In this document: positions 19,600-32,140 of the stretch, piece by piece
Position numbering within the stretch: the stretch's first letter is position 1
Layout of the letters: each line of letters opens with the position of its first letter
DNA from: Apricaphanius iberus
Taxonomy: Eukaryota > Chordata > Actinopteri > Cyprinodontiformes > Aphaniidae
NCBI GenBank assembly: GCA_028564705.1
Contig: JAPXFQ010000176.1
Location: 1 to 64,000, forward strand
DNA: 64,000 nucleotides
Direction of reading: 5' to 3'
The notes under the pieces: generated by a model
Database searches by the model: none
Told to the model about the DNA's origin: nothing
The model's input: only the letters and a program-made list of their open reading frames with translations
Made by a program: the position numbers and the translations under genes

Positions 19600-20640
19600 C
19601 GTGAGGTGAAATTAAGCAGGTCCCCGAAAAGTTCCTGCAATTCGTTATTGGCAGTATCCGGTTGGCTAATGGTGCTAGCTCCTGGATTAGAGCTGTCTAT
19701 CTTTTTTAGAGATGCAGCTCACAAAAAGAGAAGAGGGATTAAAAAACACAAATGATAATGCTAAACAACACACAAACAATTAAAAGAAGGCCTTCACTCT
19801 CACTCAACAGCACACGTGTCAAAAGGCTTATAGTTTCACAGTCATTGAAGTCTGCTCGAACAGTTGTGGCTTACAACACTAATGCTGGTTCCGTACAGCA
19901 CCTAAAGTGTTAAATTATTTGGCCAAAAGAATTACAAACCGGTTATAGTTACTGTTTCACAGTAATAATTTTTTGAAACAAAACATTTCAGTTTTAGAGG
20001 TGATAAAGCACTGTACTGAATCTTTAAACAGTGTTTTAAAGTGTTAAGTTACTCTTCAAAAATAGACTCTACTCTCTTTAATTAAACGCACCTTTGCAGT
20101 GTTCAGAAAATGCTAAAGCTATGAATAGCTTTTTCCTTCTTCCGTTAAGAGGACAATCTTAGCAATGTAAACAGACACAATCTAGCCAGTGTTTGAAAGT
20201 TAACAGCGGTCTGACAAAACACAAACATCGCACTAGGCTAAGCTAGTTGGCACCAAGCTAGGCTAACAGCACACCAAGGCAGAAGTTCAATAGCACACAG
20301 CATAAACAGCATTAGCACTAGCATTAGCATTAAACCAGTAGCAGCAGAATCAAACATTAAGCATAACACAGCATCAAATGGTGTCAGAAACAACAGAATC
20401 AAACAGCAAAATCAGCACACAGAATAAACATCAGCAAATCCTGCACGGCAGAAGACACCAATCACCAAGGTAATGCTTCTTTTAATTTGTGTATTTAAAA
20501 TTAACGCCTCACGCAGGGGTTCCGATATGTTGTGTAATAAAGCAGGTTATTGTCTATCTCTCTATATTTGGAACATTAATTTAATAATACATTAATTATT
20601 ATTTTATTTTTTATGTGTTTGCGAGCTTGCAGGTATAAAT
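19600..20640. other. Non-coding stretch, possible retroviral leader/LTR zone
   Basis: No coding region is supported. From 20,220 to 20,420 the DNA is rich in GCATTAGCA/GCTAGCATTAGC motifs and AGCA-type repeats. It lies upstream of the gag remnant in its reading direction, so it could be its leader or LTR, but no paired LTR, primer-binding site or target duplication was found. Confidence 0.3.
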
Positions 20641-22977
20641 AGGGTTGGATGCAACTGATTGATAGCTGGTGTGAGGAGCCATCAATCCTTCCTACAGGAA
20701 TCGACGCAGACATGAAGGAGGTCGGAGACATAAACGCCCAGAGCCCCCCAGAGTGCATGGGTCAAAAGTGGAACAGCGCAGGGCCGACTGCCCACCAAGA
20801 GAGGTACAGATTGAAGATCCAGGGGAACAGCCAGGAGCCGCAATGCTGGGGCTGTTATCGGCCCAGGACGCTGAGGTCACGGGGATCAGAGGCGCCCCGA
20901 CCACTAACAGGCGCCTGACCAGGGATCGGCCGACAAGGGTACCCCGCCGCTGCCGCAAGGCAGGAGGGACCAGAGCCAGACGACGGACACCACCGTCACC
21001 CCGGGCCAATCCCCACCGCCAACAACCCAGCCCCCTCCTCACACACACACGCCAGGGAGCCACAGTAAAAACCGCAGCGGATGTATGCCCTCCCCAGGCC
21101 GTGGCCAGATCTACCAGCCCCCAGGTCCAGATCCTGCCCCACGGAGAGCGCTGAGACCAGGGACCCAGCCAATGCTGGACAACCCCCCCAAATGCACTGA
21201 CCAGGCAGCAGAGCCCACAGAACCTGCAGGGGGCCTGGGTGCCAGACGCGGTCCCCACTGACCCACGAACGGCACCAACCTACTCGTCAACCCCGGCACC
21301 CCCATAAGAGGTGCCCCAGTCAATCCAAGGAGGACATTGCCTGAAACACTAGCTGGCCGACACACCGGCTCACCCAGGAGCAGCCAGGCATGTACCAGGG
21401 CCGAGCCGGGCCACATCTGGGCCCCCAGCCCCAGACATCGAGATCCACCAAAGACCAGCGGGCAGTGGCATCCGTCACTGACAGGGATTGACGGAGGGGA
21501 AAAAGTCCCCACTGGATGTGGGGCCTGTGGTGCGCCAGGCCTGAGGGGAGTGAAAGACCCAGCCTGACAAGTAGACATAGACATACAGAGACAATCATAC
21601 ATACCCTCCCTCTTACGCACACACATTCTCATCAATACAGGACACTTTAGAAAAGGACGCTGTAAACTCATTCATACACCCCATACATACACTACTCTCA
21701 GGCTCAAGGACAGATGCCCCCAATAGGGCAACATGCCCCTGCACCCGGGAGACGAACCACCTGCCCACCAGGATGGGGACAAGCAGACTGCCAAAGCATC
21801 CACCATGGCAAGAGTAGCCCAGAAGCCCAGGTCCCCAACCAGACAGTCTGATATACCCCCTGGGCTCCAACCCCTGATGGTCAAACGAATAGGGGTGTGC
21901 ACCCGGGAGACAAACCCCCTGGCCACCGGGATGGGGACAAGCAGACTGCCAAAGCACCCACCATGGCAAGAGTAGTCCACAAGCCCAGGTCCCCAACCAG
22001 ACGGTCTGATATACCCCCTGGACTCCAACCCCTGATGGTCAAACGAATAGGGGTGTGGGAAGACCTCCAGCCTCTCTCCCCCTGCTCGAATGTGGTGTTG
22101 TTGCATGTTTTTCTAATGTGCACTTTTCTAATGTGGGGTGGGACATGGGAATGCTGCCAGGCACCCCCATCTCCCACTCCAGGGTCTAGATGCAGTTAAG
22201 CAGTGGGCACTGGCACCAAAGGCGAGGCTCTTTAAAGTGCTCGGCCTCCAGAACTGAGGTGTATCCACCGCCAGGTCCCTTCATGTGTGTTTCTCAAGCA
22301 AATGTTGCGAGTGAAAGTGTCTAAGTTGTACAATAAAAATTGGTACCAGGCCGCCACCGGACAGCGAAGACGAAAACTCCTCCCCACACACCAGTGACGT
22401 GCCCACGCCCCAAGGCCATATGGGAATGGCATAATGAAGGTGCAGGTGGACAGTGGCTCTGTGGATGGGGAGGAAACAACTGGGGTGACACAATGCCATC
22501 CCCAGGGAGCCAGCTCCCCTGCTGATTCCAATAGGGACCCCCGTTCAGCACGATCCACCAGGGATGGGAGGCCCCAGCAGGTCAAAGTTGGGGTGCCCAC
22601 AGCCATGGCACCACCAAGCCCCATGGGGGCTAAGGCCATCCCCCCGCCCCCATCCCAGGGGAGACCTTAAACCATCCCAGCATTCAGACTACTATCAAAA
22701 CACAGGACACTAGACACCCAGGTTGAGTTTAGCCCACCCTCCCCCGGCACATTCTCCCCCCCGTCCAAGTGCACCCCATTAAGGAGAGCACCTGTGCTGG
22801 ATGGTAAACAACTCCCCGCCAACAAGAGAGGCCCCCAGCACCACTACCACGCCAGGGGCCCCCGCGCTGAGGTAGGAACCCAGCACACCACCGACTCTGA
22901 CACCCCGGCCACACCACACTATGCCTATGAGCAGACCGAGGCCTCAGGCGGCCGACCCACCAGGCCAACAACCAGCA
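20640..22977. repeat. GC-rich island, likely repetitive, no supported gene
   Basis: About 2.3 kb of C-rich (plus strand) DNA sharply different from the AT-rich surroundings. Many open frames occur in several phases on both strands, which reflects the rarity of AT-rich stop codons. None shows a domain or consistent coding signal. It contains the tandem duplication at 21,741-22,054 and is abutted at 22,978 by the 3' end of L2 copy B. It may be part of an older element, a CpG-rich repeat or a degraded gene. Confidence 0.5.
21741..22054. repeat. Two-copy 158-bp tandem duplication
   Basis: Two adjacent units begin GCACCCGGGAGAC at 21,741 and 21,899. Both contain GATGGGGACAAGCAGACTGC, GGTCCCCAACCAGAC and GATGGTCAAACGAATAGGGG in the same order, with only scattered substitutions. 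The offset is 158 bases. The second unit ends where the sequence turns to GTGGGAAGACC. Confidence 0.88.
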
Positions 22978-25740
22978 ATTCAATTCATTTCAATTCAGTT
23001 TTATTTATATAGCGCCAGTTCGCAACAAATGTCATCTCAAGGCACTTTACAACAAAAGTAATCTCAAAACAATTATATAAACATTCCAATCAGTTAAGTT
23101 TTCTATGTAAGGAATCCCTAGAAGGTTGTGCTGAGTCATCGACGTGAGGTTGTGCCCGGATCATGCAGACTCCAACCACAGCTATTCCTCAGCAATCCGT
23201 CATACTGAGCAAGCATGTAGCGACAGTGGAGAGAAAAAACTCCCCTTTAACAGAAAGAAACCTCCGTCAGAACCTGGGTCAGTACAAGCGGTTATCTGCC
23301 ACGACCATCTGGGGGTCTGAGAAGACAGAGAAGAGACAGCATGGAGGATGCTCGTGAGTTTGAGAATCATCTCGACCGATGTTCCACATCCAGCAGGGGG
23401 CATTGTAGTTGAGCAGGGTACCAGACCATGTGGAGCTTCTATAGGGAGAAAAATACTGAGAGAAAACTGGGTTAACAACCACAATAACAGCAGAAAAAAT
23501 ATATCTGGAGAATGGTAGAAGAAAAAAATAGAAGAGAGAAGAAAAGTGGTCAGTCTGTCCTCCAACAGTCTAAGCCTATAGCAGAATAACTACAAAAATA
23601 GCTCAGGATGACCTAAGCCATTCTAATGAAGGTTTTAATCCTAGTCTTGAAAACAGACAGAGTATCTGCCTCACAAACTAAAACTGGGAGCTGGTTCCAC
23701 AGGAGAGGAGCCTGATAACTCAAAGATCTGCCTCCCATTCTACTTTTGGAAATCCTAGGAACTACCAGTAGACCTGCATGCTGAGAACAAAGTGCTCTGT
23801 TAGGAACATATGGAACAATAAGATATCTGATGTACGATGGAGCTTGATTATTAAGGGCTTCATAAGAAAGGAGGAGGATCTTAAACTCTATTCTGGATTT
23901 AACAGGGAGCCGGTGGAGAGAAGCCAAAACAGGAGAAATGTGATCTCTCTTTTTGACATTCATCAGAACTCCTGCTGCAGCATTTTGGATCAACTGAAAG
24001 CTTTTAATTGCATTTTGTGGACTTCCTGATAATAAGGAATTACAGTAGTCCAGCCTTGAAGTAACAAATGCATGGACTAGTTTCTCTGCATTGCTCCTGG
24101 AAAGCATGTTTCTAATTTTAGCAACATTTCCGGAGGTGAAAGAAAGAAATAACATATTAAACAGGCTTCTTCCTGTTTAATATGTTATTTAAATGTCATG
24201 TCTTGGTCAAAAATTATACCGAGGTTCTTTACATTTTTACCAGAGGCCAAATTAATGTGATCCAGATGAAGTGATTGATTTAGCAGTTTCCTTTTTAAAG
24301 GTTCTGGTCCAAAGACAACAACGTCTGTCCTGTCTGAATTTAAAAGTAGAAAATTCAGAGTCATCCAGATTTTTATTTCTTCCAGACATGCTTGTAATTT
24401 ACCTAAATGATTAGTTTCATCAGGTTTTATGGATAAATATAATTGTGTATCATCAGCATAACTGTGGAAATTCATTCTATGTTGTCTAATTATTTTACCA
24501 ATTGGAAGCATATAGTAAAGAGAATCAGTCCAATCATTAGTAATGAGCTCTAAAACCTGACTTAAATTCAAGAATTTTGGATAAGAAAGGAAGACTAGAT
24601 ATAGGTCTGTTGTTCGCTAAGTCATCTTGATCCAGGGAGGGTTTCTTAAGTAAAGGTTTAATTACAGAAACTTACAATTCCTGAGGCACATATCCATGTA
24701 TTAAAGATAGATTAAACATATCTAGAATAGGTCCAGTAACCAGAGGGAACACTTCCTTAAATAATCTGGTTGGTATTGGGTCTAACATACATGTTGAGGG
24801 TTTGGATGAAGCTAATATTTGTGATAATTCCGAAACTTAAACAAAATCAAAATGGTACAGACAAAAACATGGTTCTGCAGTTCTCTCTGATACTGCGTCA
24901 TTTACTGAAAGAGAATTAATCATGTTTGGGAGAATGCCAATTGTGGTGGAAAAATTTTGTGTTATGATTCATCTGTACTTTGTAATCAACTGTGAGGCAT
25001 GTTTACTTAATGTCTTAGTCTTAGTTTGAAAGTTAGTCTTACTGAGTGACGCTTTTACCCAAGTCATGTTCAGAGTGTTTTGATAATGATAGTCCACATC
25101 CTGGGTTACCATGGAGATGGCTCTTCTGACTGGACATCCTTGAAGGTCTACAACATTCACAGTTTTTTAATCGGCGCCTTCAAGTCTCTAATTTTCACCC
25201 TGAGAGTAGTACTTTGTCAGTAGAGTAGAAACAATATAGGCTTGTTGTTGTAATGCTTGTGATGTGATGCTTTCCTCCTGCTTGATCAAACTAAACGTTA
25301 ATAGGAATCTCTCTCATTCTTTTACTGAGAGTTTCTTCACTCACACCAATGATTTTATTTTTAAGATAATTTATTTTATTCATGAAGAATCCCGTAAAGT
25401 CATCACTACTGAGAAGGGGGAATAGTTGGCTCAACAGAGCTATGACTCTGTGTACGTTTGGCAACAGTACTAAAAAGAAACCTAGGATTGTTTTTATTTA
25501 CCTCTATTAATGACGAGAAATATGCCATTCTAGCTTGTCGAAGGCCATTTTTATAAAGTAGTGGACCATTTTTCCAGGTTAGAAAGGAATCATTTAAGTG
25601 TGTAGAGCGCCATTTTTCTCTCCAGAAAATCTGTCCCTTTAAATTCAAATTCAGTCCCCCTATCAGCACATAAGCGTTTTCCCATTTTCTTTTCTGTTGC
25701 TCTTGTACTGTCCAGGAGGAGAGATGCATTCACCTTTCCA
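22978..25740 (-). mobile_element. L2-like LINE copy B, internally deleted
   Basis: Leftward copy. The 3' terminus has the characteristic TTTATTTATATAGCGCCAGT at about 23,002 and a 3' untranslated region to about 23,610. The C-terminal reverse transcriptase part is at 23,613-24,155 (LDYCNSLLSGSPQNAIKS, MGGRSLSYQAPLLWNQLP). An active-site part is at 24,185-24,571 ([15 protein letters not shown]). Near 24,510-24,580 the sequence jumps from just upstream of the active site to a much more 5' section (PFLSK-type), so several hundred bases of reverse transcriptase are deleted. The 5' coding remnants run to about 25,740 and contain stops. Confidence 0.8.
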
Positions 25741-27456
25741 AACCCCTCCGTGCTCACACAATGATGGAAGGGAAAAAAAACAGAATAACAACAGTGAAAA
25801 TTACCAAAACACCCCATGTTTCTGGCAGCAAGTTGGGTTTTCCACCTCAGGCTCAGGTCCTTTTAGAAGGGTTTTGTCCACTCACTCCAACCAGCTCCCG
25901 CAAGCTCCAGAGATGAAAAGTAAAAACAAGCAGGAAAATTGGCTTTTTGCACAGTCACTTCCTCGTTACGATAACCCAGACCCAACACTTCCAGTTCAAA
26001 ACTGTCCCAACACAGATCAGATCAAATTAAATTTTTTACTCGCCGTCTTCAAGACCTTCCGCATATCACGATTGACGATGCCCTCTGGATTTTCCACAAA
26101 CATACAGCGACATCTGCAAGCAAGCGAAGGGCTTCAACCTATACATAACCAACTTTATTCAAGATTATGAGGGTATTTAGCGAACAGCAGTAGCTCCAAG
26201 GTACCATCATCAAAAGCCAGACAGATATAATATATCTTCGTCTGATTAGGACACTAATGAGGACAACTTAACAGCTACCCACTGATTGATCGGCCTCTAT
26301 CTCATTAATTCTGCCTGATCAGAGATCTGCCGATATTTATATGTGAATTCGATCTTATATGCCTCTTAAAGCGGCTGTGGTTGGCTTCTATACTTTAAAT
26401 AACTGTAACTCTTCAACCATTTGTGCTATCAACTTAATTCCAACAGCTTCTGAAAGTTGAGACTCTACGCTTAATGTACATTACGATAATGGATGTCATG
26501 TCTCATCTGAGACCCAGAAATAACATTGCTGGCTGAGATGAGCTAAGATAAACCAAGCTAAGCCAAACTAAGCTAAATAGTTCCTGTGATGTCTGAAGCC
26601 CGGACGCCGGAGAGAACCCATCACTGTCCGCTCAGTCCGCTTGTTGAAGGCTATGTTGATATGGCAAAATTCCATATAGATGTAGAGATAAGGATCTGGC
26701 TGATTCAATCTCCATTGGAGATTTTAAGATATTTATTAGGATTTGAAACAAAGCCCATCCCTTGGGTAATTGCTCTCCCCAGTTTGACATGAGTGTGACC
26801 CCCTCTCCGTAAGCTCTCAGAGTGAAATCCTCCAGACATAACATCTTTGTGTCCTTCAATTAAGCCAGAGTAGGTAAAATATAAATAAGTCTCCTCCAAC
26901 TTCAGTCTCCAAGTCCCAAGCATTATGCTGTATTCACCAGATGCCTTTACTAATAATCACTAATCACTAAACAGAACTAAAACTTGAAATAAGTTTCCCA
27001 CTACAAGGCATAGATGCAAAATCATTTAAGGATTAAGACAATATAAAGTTTTGGAGTGTGGGACTCATGGTTAAGGAGTTATTAGACAAAATGCATTGGC
27101 TTTTACACTAGAGCCTCCGAGGGATTAATGGGTATGATCTTTTTTTTTTTTTTTTTGAGTAGGAGTAGCTTTTTTCTGCCAGAATGCAGAAGGACTGATG
27201 ATGCTGTTGTCCCTGAGGTCTCAGAAAAGGATAATATTTTACATTTTTTTGTTTAGGTTTAAAACAGTACATTTCGAGTGCTGCTACATTCATTTTTTCT
27301 TTCTTTTACAAGTATTTGTCACTTCAGTAACAGCTATAGAAGGAAAAACGTTTGGAGGGAAATGGTGGAGAGAAAACTCATATAACCAATCAATCAGTAT
27401 CATATCAATATATTTAAATCGATAACACATTTGCACTTCATATCACAGTGTATATA
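25741..27456. other. AT-rich intergenic DNA, no recognised gene
   Basis: No domain, exon pair or recognised repeat was found. A poly(T) run lies at 27,140-27,157 and a short AAGCTAAGCTAA-like run near 26,545-26,575. The longer open frames here lack recognisable protein features. Confidence 0.5.
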
Positions 27457-29066
27457 CAGGTGCTGGCCAGTAAATTAGAATATCATCAAAAAGTTGAATT
27501 ATTTCAATAATTCCATTCAAAACGTGAAACTTGTACATTATATTCATGCAATGCACACAGACCAATGTATTTCCAATGTTTATTTCTTTTAATTTTGATA
27601 TTTATAAGTGACAACTAATGAAAACTCCAAATTTGGTATCTCAAAAAATTAGAATATTTTAAAGGCCAATGAAAATATTTTTTTTTTTTTTAAATGTTGG
27701 CCAACTGAAGAGAATGAACATGAAAAGAATGTGCATGTATAGCACTCAATACTTAGTCGGGGCTCCTTTTGCCTCCATCACTGCAGTAATGCGGCGTGGC
27801 ATGGACTCGATCAGTCTGTGGCACTGCTCAGGTGTTATGAGAGCCCAGGTTGCTCTGATAGTCGTCTTCAGCTCCTCTGCATTGTTGGGTCTAGCGTATT
27901 GCATCTTCCGCTTCACAATACCCCATAGATTTTCTATGGGGTTAAGGTCAGGCGAGTTTGCTGGCCAATCAAGGACAGGGATACCATGGTCCTTGAACCA
28001 GGTACTGGTGGTTTTGGCACTGTGTGCAGGTGCCAAGTCCTGTTGAAAAGTGAAGTCTGCATCCCATAAAGTTGGTCAGCAGCAGGAAGCATGAAGTGCT
28101 CTAAAACTTCCTGGTAGACGGCTGCATTGACCTTGGACCTCAGGAAACAGAGTGGGCCAACACCGGCAGATGACATGGCACCCCACACCATCACTGACGG
28201 TGGAAACTTTACACTGGACCTCATGCAACGTGGATTCTGTGCTTCTACGCTCTTCCTCTAGACTCTGGGTCCTTGATTTCCAAAGGAAATGCAAAAATTG
28301 CTTTAATCAGAAAACATAACTTTGGACCACTCAGCAGCAGTCCAGTCCTTTTTGTCCTTGGCCCAAGCGAAACGCTTCTTACGCTGTTTCTTGTTCAAGA
28401 GTGGCTTGACACACGGAATGCGACAGCTGAATCCCATGTCTTTCATGAGTCTCTTCGTGGTGGTTCTTGAAGCGCTGACTCCAGCTGCAGTCCACTCTTT
28501 GTGGATCTCCCCCACATTTTTGAATGGGTTTGTCGTCACAATTCTCTGCAGGGTGCGGTTATCCCTAGAGCTTGTACACTTTTTTTTACCACATTTTTTC
28601 CGTCCCTTCGCCTGTCTGTTAATGTGCTTGGACACAGAGCTCTGCGAACAGCCAGCTTCTTTAGCAATCACCTTTTGTGTCTTGCCCTCCTTGTACAAGG
28701 TGTCAATGGTCGTCTTTTGGACAGCTGTTAAGTCAGAAGTCTTCCCCATGATTGTGGAGCCTTCAGAACAAGACTGAGGGACCTTTTAAAGGCCTTTGCA
28801 GGTGTTTTGAGTTAATCAGCTGATTAGAGTGGCACCAGGTGTCTTCTATATTGAGCCTTTTCAGAATATTCTAATTTTCTGAGATACTGAATTTGGTGTT
28901 TTCATTAGCTGTCAGTTGTAATAATAAAAATGAAAATTAATAAACACTTGAAATATATCACTATGTGTGGAAGGAAAGTATACAGTATAGAAGTTTCACG
29001 TTTTGAATGGAATTACTGAAATAATTCAACTTTTTGATGATATTCTAATTTACTGGCCAGCACCTG
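27457..29066 (-). mobile_element. Tc1/mariner-family transposon copy 1, inactive
   Basis: A 1,610-bp element flanked by TA dinucleotides (27,455-27,456 and 29,067-29,068). It starts CAGGTGCTGGCCAGTAAATT and ends with the inverse. The terminal inverted repeats are about 210 bases long in the sister copy. Here the outer ~80 bases match well, but the inner part of the right repeat (about 28,910-29,000) is replaced by a different sequence. The body is nearly identical to the copy at 56,205, and both have the transposase on the minus strand. Confidence 0.93.
27746..28749 (-). pseudogene. Tc1 transposase, disabled by two stops and a frameshift
   Basis: A paired helix-turn-helix N-terminus and DDE catalytic core as in copy 2. 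Compared base by base with the copy at 56,494-57,498, the Glu codon after the first catalytic Asp is a stop (28,303-28,305). A Trp codon near 28,259-28,261 is a TAG stop. One C is missing near 28,066-28,072, shifting the frame. Otherwise differences are few, so inactivation is recent relative to the family's age. Confidence 0.9.
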
Positions 29067-29069
29067 TAT

Positions 29070-31680
29070 ATTGTACATCCTGTTAATAACTACCAGCTCC
29101 CTGTGTTTGCTACCTTTTCTCCATTTTATCCTGGCACTTATGGATGGTATGATGATTCATCAGTAGTTATGATATTGATGTATAACAAAGGAAACAAATA
29201 TTTGCTTCCTTACATATTTCTTCTGGCTTTTTTTGTCATATGAATGTTTTTTCGATCATCCAAACTCAAAATATGCAGGCAAATGCATAGATAAAGCAAA
29301 GTTTTAGTATATAAATAAGAGCTGGTGGATGTCATTGTTTCTAGAGTTGCACTTCCTCTTTCTCAGCTGCACCTGAAGGGCAAAGGAAATGAGAAGAGGA
29401 TGGTGTTGGAAAACAGACACAGGGATTGGATGGCTGGAGAGGACAAAAGAGTGCGGGTCAGAACAATGGTAAAGCCCTGTTGTGGAACTGGAGCGAGACA
29501 GCAAGTCTGCTGGGCCTCCGCCCATCCAGCCCTATAAGGAGCCTCCAGCGCCACACAGGAAAGGGCTTTCTCCAGAGCTGCCCTAAAGCAGACACACTGT
29601 CACACATTGTCTCTCTTTTTCTAACACAGCATGCAATTACACATTGATACAGACAAACAAAACGGGCTTCCATCCTGGCAAAGCCGTGGTGTAACTCCTG
29701 GAAGTCCTTTCACACAATCTCAGAGAACACATTGTCTTGTTGGGTGGATAGTTACAGAAGGAGAAGTTAAAAAAAGGTTTCATTCTTTTAGGAAGGATAC
29801 AGCACTCTGTGCCTACACAGAAATTTAAAAAAAACATCCACGAATTAAAAACCCAGGGATGACAGTTTCTATTATGTGTTTCAAGTTTAAGTAAAATATA
29901 CAACAAGTTCCATGGCTGGTATGATGCCCAGCTGGTCAGAATGGTAATCCCTGCTTTGCTTAAGTAGTTTAATTCTTTTTATCATGTTAAATAATTAATA
30001 ATAAAAAACAACATCTAAAGCCAAGTAAGAACATAAAAAAATGTTCTTCCCTCTGAGCCAGACACCTTGATGTGCTCAAAAGAAAATGTGTTTGCTTCTT
30101 CCAAGTACTTTAGTTCACTGGCACTAGGAGGATTAAGTGGCTGCCAATTACACTCTGTAAACAGTGTAGGCTTATTTGGTTAGCAATAATAGTGAAATTG
30201 TTTATCATAACCCCTGATTGACCCCTGATTTGCCCTGGTGCCTGCATGGCTGCCTCATGGACAAAAAAACATGGAGTCCAGTCAGAGCAATCGCACTGGC
30301 CACTGTGCGGTCCGTGACTGGATGCCATAGACTGTAAAAAAGAATAGACAGCGCCTCCTCACTCCTCCCCGTTTACCAGAATGACACATTCCTGGGGGAA
30401 TTCATGGCGGATTCACAGACTCATCCTCCCGAGCTCTGACGAAGCATGTTCCTAAAAAGGGCATAGGGGCGGGATCTTCACTGTAGACTCTGCCCTCGCG
30501 GGGCGTGTAGTTCGGTCGTAATCGCGCCCATTCCGCTCCCGCATCTTTAGCTCTGATGCTAAACTTGGCTAGCTAAGCTAAATGATAATAGTCCCATGCC
30601 TGACTGCTGCCGTATCTGCGCTCCTCTGACGGTTCTCCTATTTCTCAAACCTCAAAAGGTAAGAGCTAGTAATTTGAAATAATTATTAAAATGTAGTATT
30701 ACTATAATTAAAGTCCAACGAAACGGCCTGTCAATCAAAGTCCGGCCCCCTCATTAATTATGCAATATTTCAAAAAGTTATCTTACGAAAACCAGCCTGG
30801 TGCCTATGTTTTTGACGAGCCCAGCGTTATCTCAGTAAGAATATGTAGCCATATAAAGTTTTTAAAAAATGGGCACCAGGCATTAAAGTTGTTTTTAACG
30901 TGTCTAAAGTCCAATGCTTTTCAATGGGGGCCTAGCGGCCAAATGGAGGTACTACAGCAATGGAGGAGCAATGGCGGCCTCCATGGTATGTGGTCACAAA
31001 GCAGAGCAGCCAGCGGCCATTGGTGGATGCAGACCTGCATCAACTTTGCAGATCAAGCCTATTTTTTCCAGATGCGGGATACGTATTTTTAATGAAGTGA
31101 AAGAAACTGTATGAGATAGACATGAAGTGAGATATGAGCCAACCAAATTAATCTGGTATATTTTAAAAATAAAACCAGTATGATTAGTGTGACTTTTTAG
31201 ATGTGGCTTTTGTTTCCAAGCTCTTCGCTATTTTACGTAGTTGTTATTGTGCAAACAGCCAAGATTTGGTGCTCTTGTCATGGAGCAAAATACCGAAGAT
31301 GTTCCATATACAACCGTAGGTGTGAATTTTAGTCCATGCGGCTTCAGTATGTAGATTGGGCCATATCTGTTCTGCACCCGGTGTGAATCAGGGGTAGGGC
31401 CTGATTCACATCTGCTGCGGAAGGACAGCAAAGCAGAGACCGCTTCCATTTGCGCTCTTGTTAACCTAGTTTAGACCAGACAGGAACCACCTCGATCTTC
31501 TGCTGCCAGCTTGCGCCGTGATGCAATCATTTTGGCGTCTGTTCTATTATTTGCACGAGCAATCCGCATCAATTCTGGGAGGAAGTCACACCAAGACATA
31601 AGTTAATCCGGTCAATTTTAAAAATAGCCATTTTTAAAAATAATTAAAAGATAGCATTTCTTAATGAAGTTTTTAGAAAT
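29070..31680. other. Intergenic DNA with scattered repeat-like pieces
   Basis: No gene is supported. The 30,320-31,030 stretch is locally GC-richer and contains CATAGACTGTAAAAAAGAAT and AATGGAGGAGCAATGGCGGC, wording I associate with dispersed fish repeats, but no boundaries are visible. No splice-consistent coding run was found. Confidence 0.4.
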
Positions 31681-32140
31681 AGGGTGATATGCTCTACTCT
31701 GCTGGTTATACTGAAGACATGAGCAGCAGTATTCTGGATCACCTGCAGCCAGTGCTTTAAGTTGAGAACACGAAGTGCCAGTTCTTTTTCATGGATGTCA
31801 GAACATAAAATGCAGAGATTCTTGAATGTAAATATAGCTCAATAAGCTTTGTCTTTCTCTATGTATCATAATTCAAATTGAAAGGGAGGGAGATCAGGTC
31901 AAATCTCCGATATAATAAAATTGAGTCATATGTTCACTATGTACATGAAAATATTTCAAATGAAAATATATAATACAAAATGTCCTTTTTCTTGAAGTAA
32001 TAAAGAAAGTGCTACTGATTTTTTGTGGAATTAAGAAATAGTCAAAATCAAAGTAATGTTAAAAAATATGTATTTGAATAATATATCACTGTCAAATGCT
32101 GCACTGAGGTCCTGAAGTACCAACACTGTGTTCTACAACA
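31680..32140 (-). repeat. Old L2 remnant
   Basis: Two short islands match the reverse transcriptase of the other L2 copies on the minus strand. GCAGTATTCTGGATCACCTG near 31,725 corresponds to the conserved C-terminal region. CTGCACTGAGGTCCTGAAG near 32,100 corresponds to the AFDTVD catalytic region. Between them the sequence is too decayed to align by eye. It is older than the other L2 copies. Confidence 0.5.

Noticed and set aside
20692..22983. Many long frames on both strands of the GC-rich island
   Set aside because: They overlap each other in several phases and lack domains; expected where stop codons are rare.
25697..26170. 157-residue plus-strand frame
   Set aside because: Begins inside the L2 copy B edge and shows no domain or coding pattern.
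27669..28777. Plus-strand frames across Tc1 copy 1 (and 56,417-57,480 in copy 2)
   Set aside because: Antisense shadows of the transposase; identical in both copies because the DNA is.
30320..31030. GC-richer stretch as a possible promoter/CpG island
   Set aside because: No adjacent first exon or gene; wording resembles dispersed repeats, and no boundaries are visible.
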